Source: Thomasclavelia spiroformis (GTDB lineage Bacteria; Bacillota_I; Bacilli_A; Erysipelotrichales; Coprobacillaceae). Taken from it: 64,000 bases of DNA. Where the stretch lies: NCBI GenBank assembly GCA_016901755.1, contig JACJKV010000002.1, forward strand, positions 62,001 to 126,000, read 5' to 3'. Of this stretch, positions 63,615 to 64,000 are shown piece by piece. Position 1 is the first letter of the stretch, and every line of letters starts with the position of its first letter. The notes under the pieces are model-generated. The model saw only the letters and a program-made list of their open reading frames with translations, was not told where the DNA came from and did no database searches. A program made the position numbers and the translations under genes.

Positions 63615-64000
63615 AGATAGCCTAATCCGTATACATTGGATATGTATGAATGTTTATCATTTTCAATTTTCTTTCTTAATCTATTGATATTGACCGCCAA
63701 TGTGTGTTTGTCGGTAATTTGAAGACCATTATCCCATAAAGAATCTAATAATATTGCATAAGTCAGAAGTTTTCCTTGATTGTCTACGAGTTTTTTTACT
63801 ATGTGATATTCAGTAGGAGTGAGCAGATATTGCTTATTTTCTTTTTCAATTATACCAGTTTCAAAATTGATTTTTAAATAGCCATCATCATATATAGATT
63901 TTAATTGACTGTGTCTGGTTAAGATGACATTAATTTTTTTAAGTAAAATTTTCACGGAAAATGGTTTGGTAATATAGTCATCAGCACCTAGATCATAGCC
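63596..64000 (-). CDS. OmpR-family response regulator (5' end outside window)
   Basis: The frame is open to the right edge, so the N-terminal receiver lies beyond; 134 residues are visible. At the edge GYDLGADDYITKPFS is the end of a receiver domain (conserved TKPF lysine), then the winged-helix domain with LTPTEYHIVKKLVDNQGK and VNINRLRKKIEND. First gene of a regulator-kinase-ATPase-permease module on the minus strand. The TTTGTGATT repeats are its likely targets. Confidence 0.9.
   Translation of the reverse strand, partial: GYDLGADDYITKPFSVKILLKKINVILTRHSQLKSIYDDGYLKINFETGIIEKENKQYLLTPTEYHIVKKLVDNQGKLLTYAILLDSLWDNGLQITDKHTLAVNINRLRKKIENDKHSYISNVYGLGYLWKSSF

Noticed and set aside
1-64000. 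tRNA, rRNA, CRISPR arrays, insertion sequences, prophage
   Set aside because: Looked for cloverleaf arms, regularly spaced repeats, transposase or integrase motifs on both strands and found none that hold up.

Overview
The window reads as chromosome of a low-GC Gram-positive bacterium (Bacillota). Shine-Dalgarno sites are strong (AGGAGG type), lipoboxes and Bce-type peptide-sensing modules are present, and the protein style is that of the Erysipelotrichia/Coprobacillaceae gut commensals. That placement is an impression from the sequence, not the result of a search. I saw no tRNA, rRNA, CRISPR array, transposase, integrase or phage structural gene. Most of the window is ordinary accessory chromosome with compact operons and good hairpin terminators.

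Layout. 1-5.9 kb: the end of a zinc alcohol dehydrogenase, an FMN reductase, a minus-strand TIGR04076/aminotransferase/HD operon divergent from a Crp/Fnr regulator with a perfect palindrome between them, a frameshifted epimerase, and a small secreted protein. 5.9-15.5 kb: two closely related Y-family (UvrX-like) polymerases in the same orientation, the second with a YolD-like partner. They flank a GrpB protein, a LytTR regulator pair and a four-gene lipoprotein/hydrolase/MBL/iron-alcohol-dehydrogenase operon. 15.7-18.3 kb: an HTH regulator coupled to a RelA/SpoT-like HD-TGS protein without recognisable synthetase motifs. 18.5-23.1 kb: a complete Bce-type module (response regulator, kinase, ATPase, permease) with an operator inside it. 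23.2-28.5 kb: small metabolic enzymes (acetyltransferases, SRPBCC, HEAT-like, hydrolases, flavin reductase, C45 acyltransferase).

28.6-48.3 kb is a dense run of sensing and efflux modules: TVP38 plus two-component system, metallophosphoesterase, GntR(YtrA)-ABC, two-component system-ABC with two permeases, XRE-YxlE/F/G-like ABC, a second GntR-ABC, and a GntR paired with a DUF5808 membrane protein. Several carry an obvious operator: ACTGTATAT-type, TAGTTAGTT-type and CTATTTGTATTAT-type inverted repeats, and an 11-bp-period TTGACAG direct repeat.

48.5-55.9 kb: an operon of a UPF0303 protein and two aldo/keto reductases, then a string of single small genes (DUF3788, an alkyltransferase-like protein, VOC, DUF3795, GyrI-like, methyltransferase, lipoprotein). 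55.9-59.4 kb is a visibly more AT-rich island holding one large gene, a 910-residue protein with an N-terminal SIR2 NADase-type domain and a long unassigned C-terminal part. It resembles single-gene anti-phage sirtuins in architecture and is preceded by a perfect 16-bp inverted repeat. 59.4-64 kb: a second Bce/MacB-like module whose response-regulator gene runs off the right edge.

The strongest candidates for new biology are the SIR2 island, the HTH/RelA-like pair, and the inverted-repeat box that sits at the same distance upstream of both UvrX paralogues.
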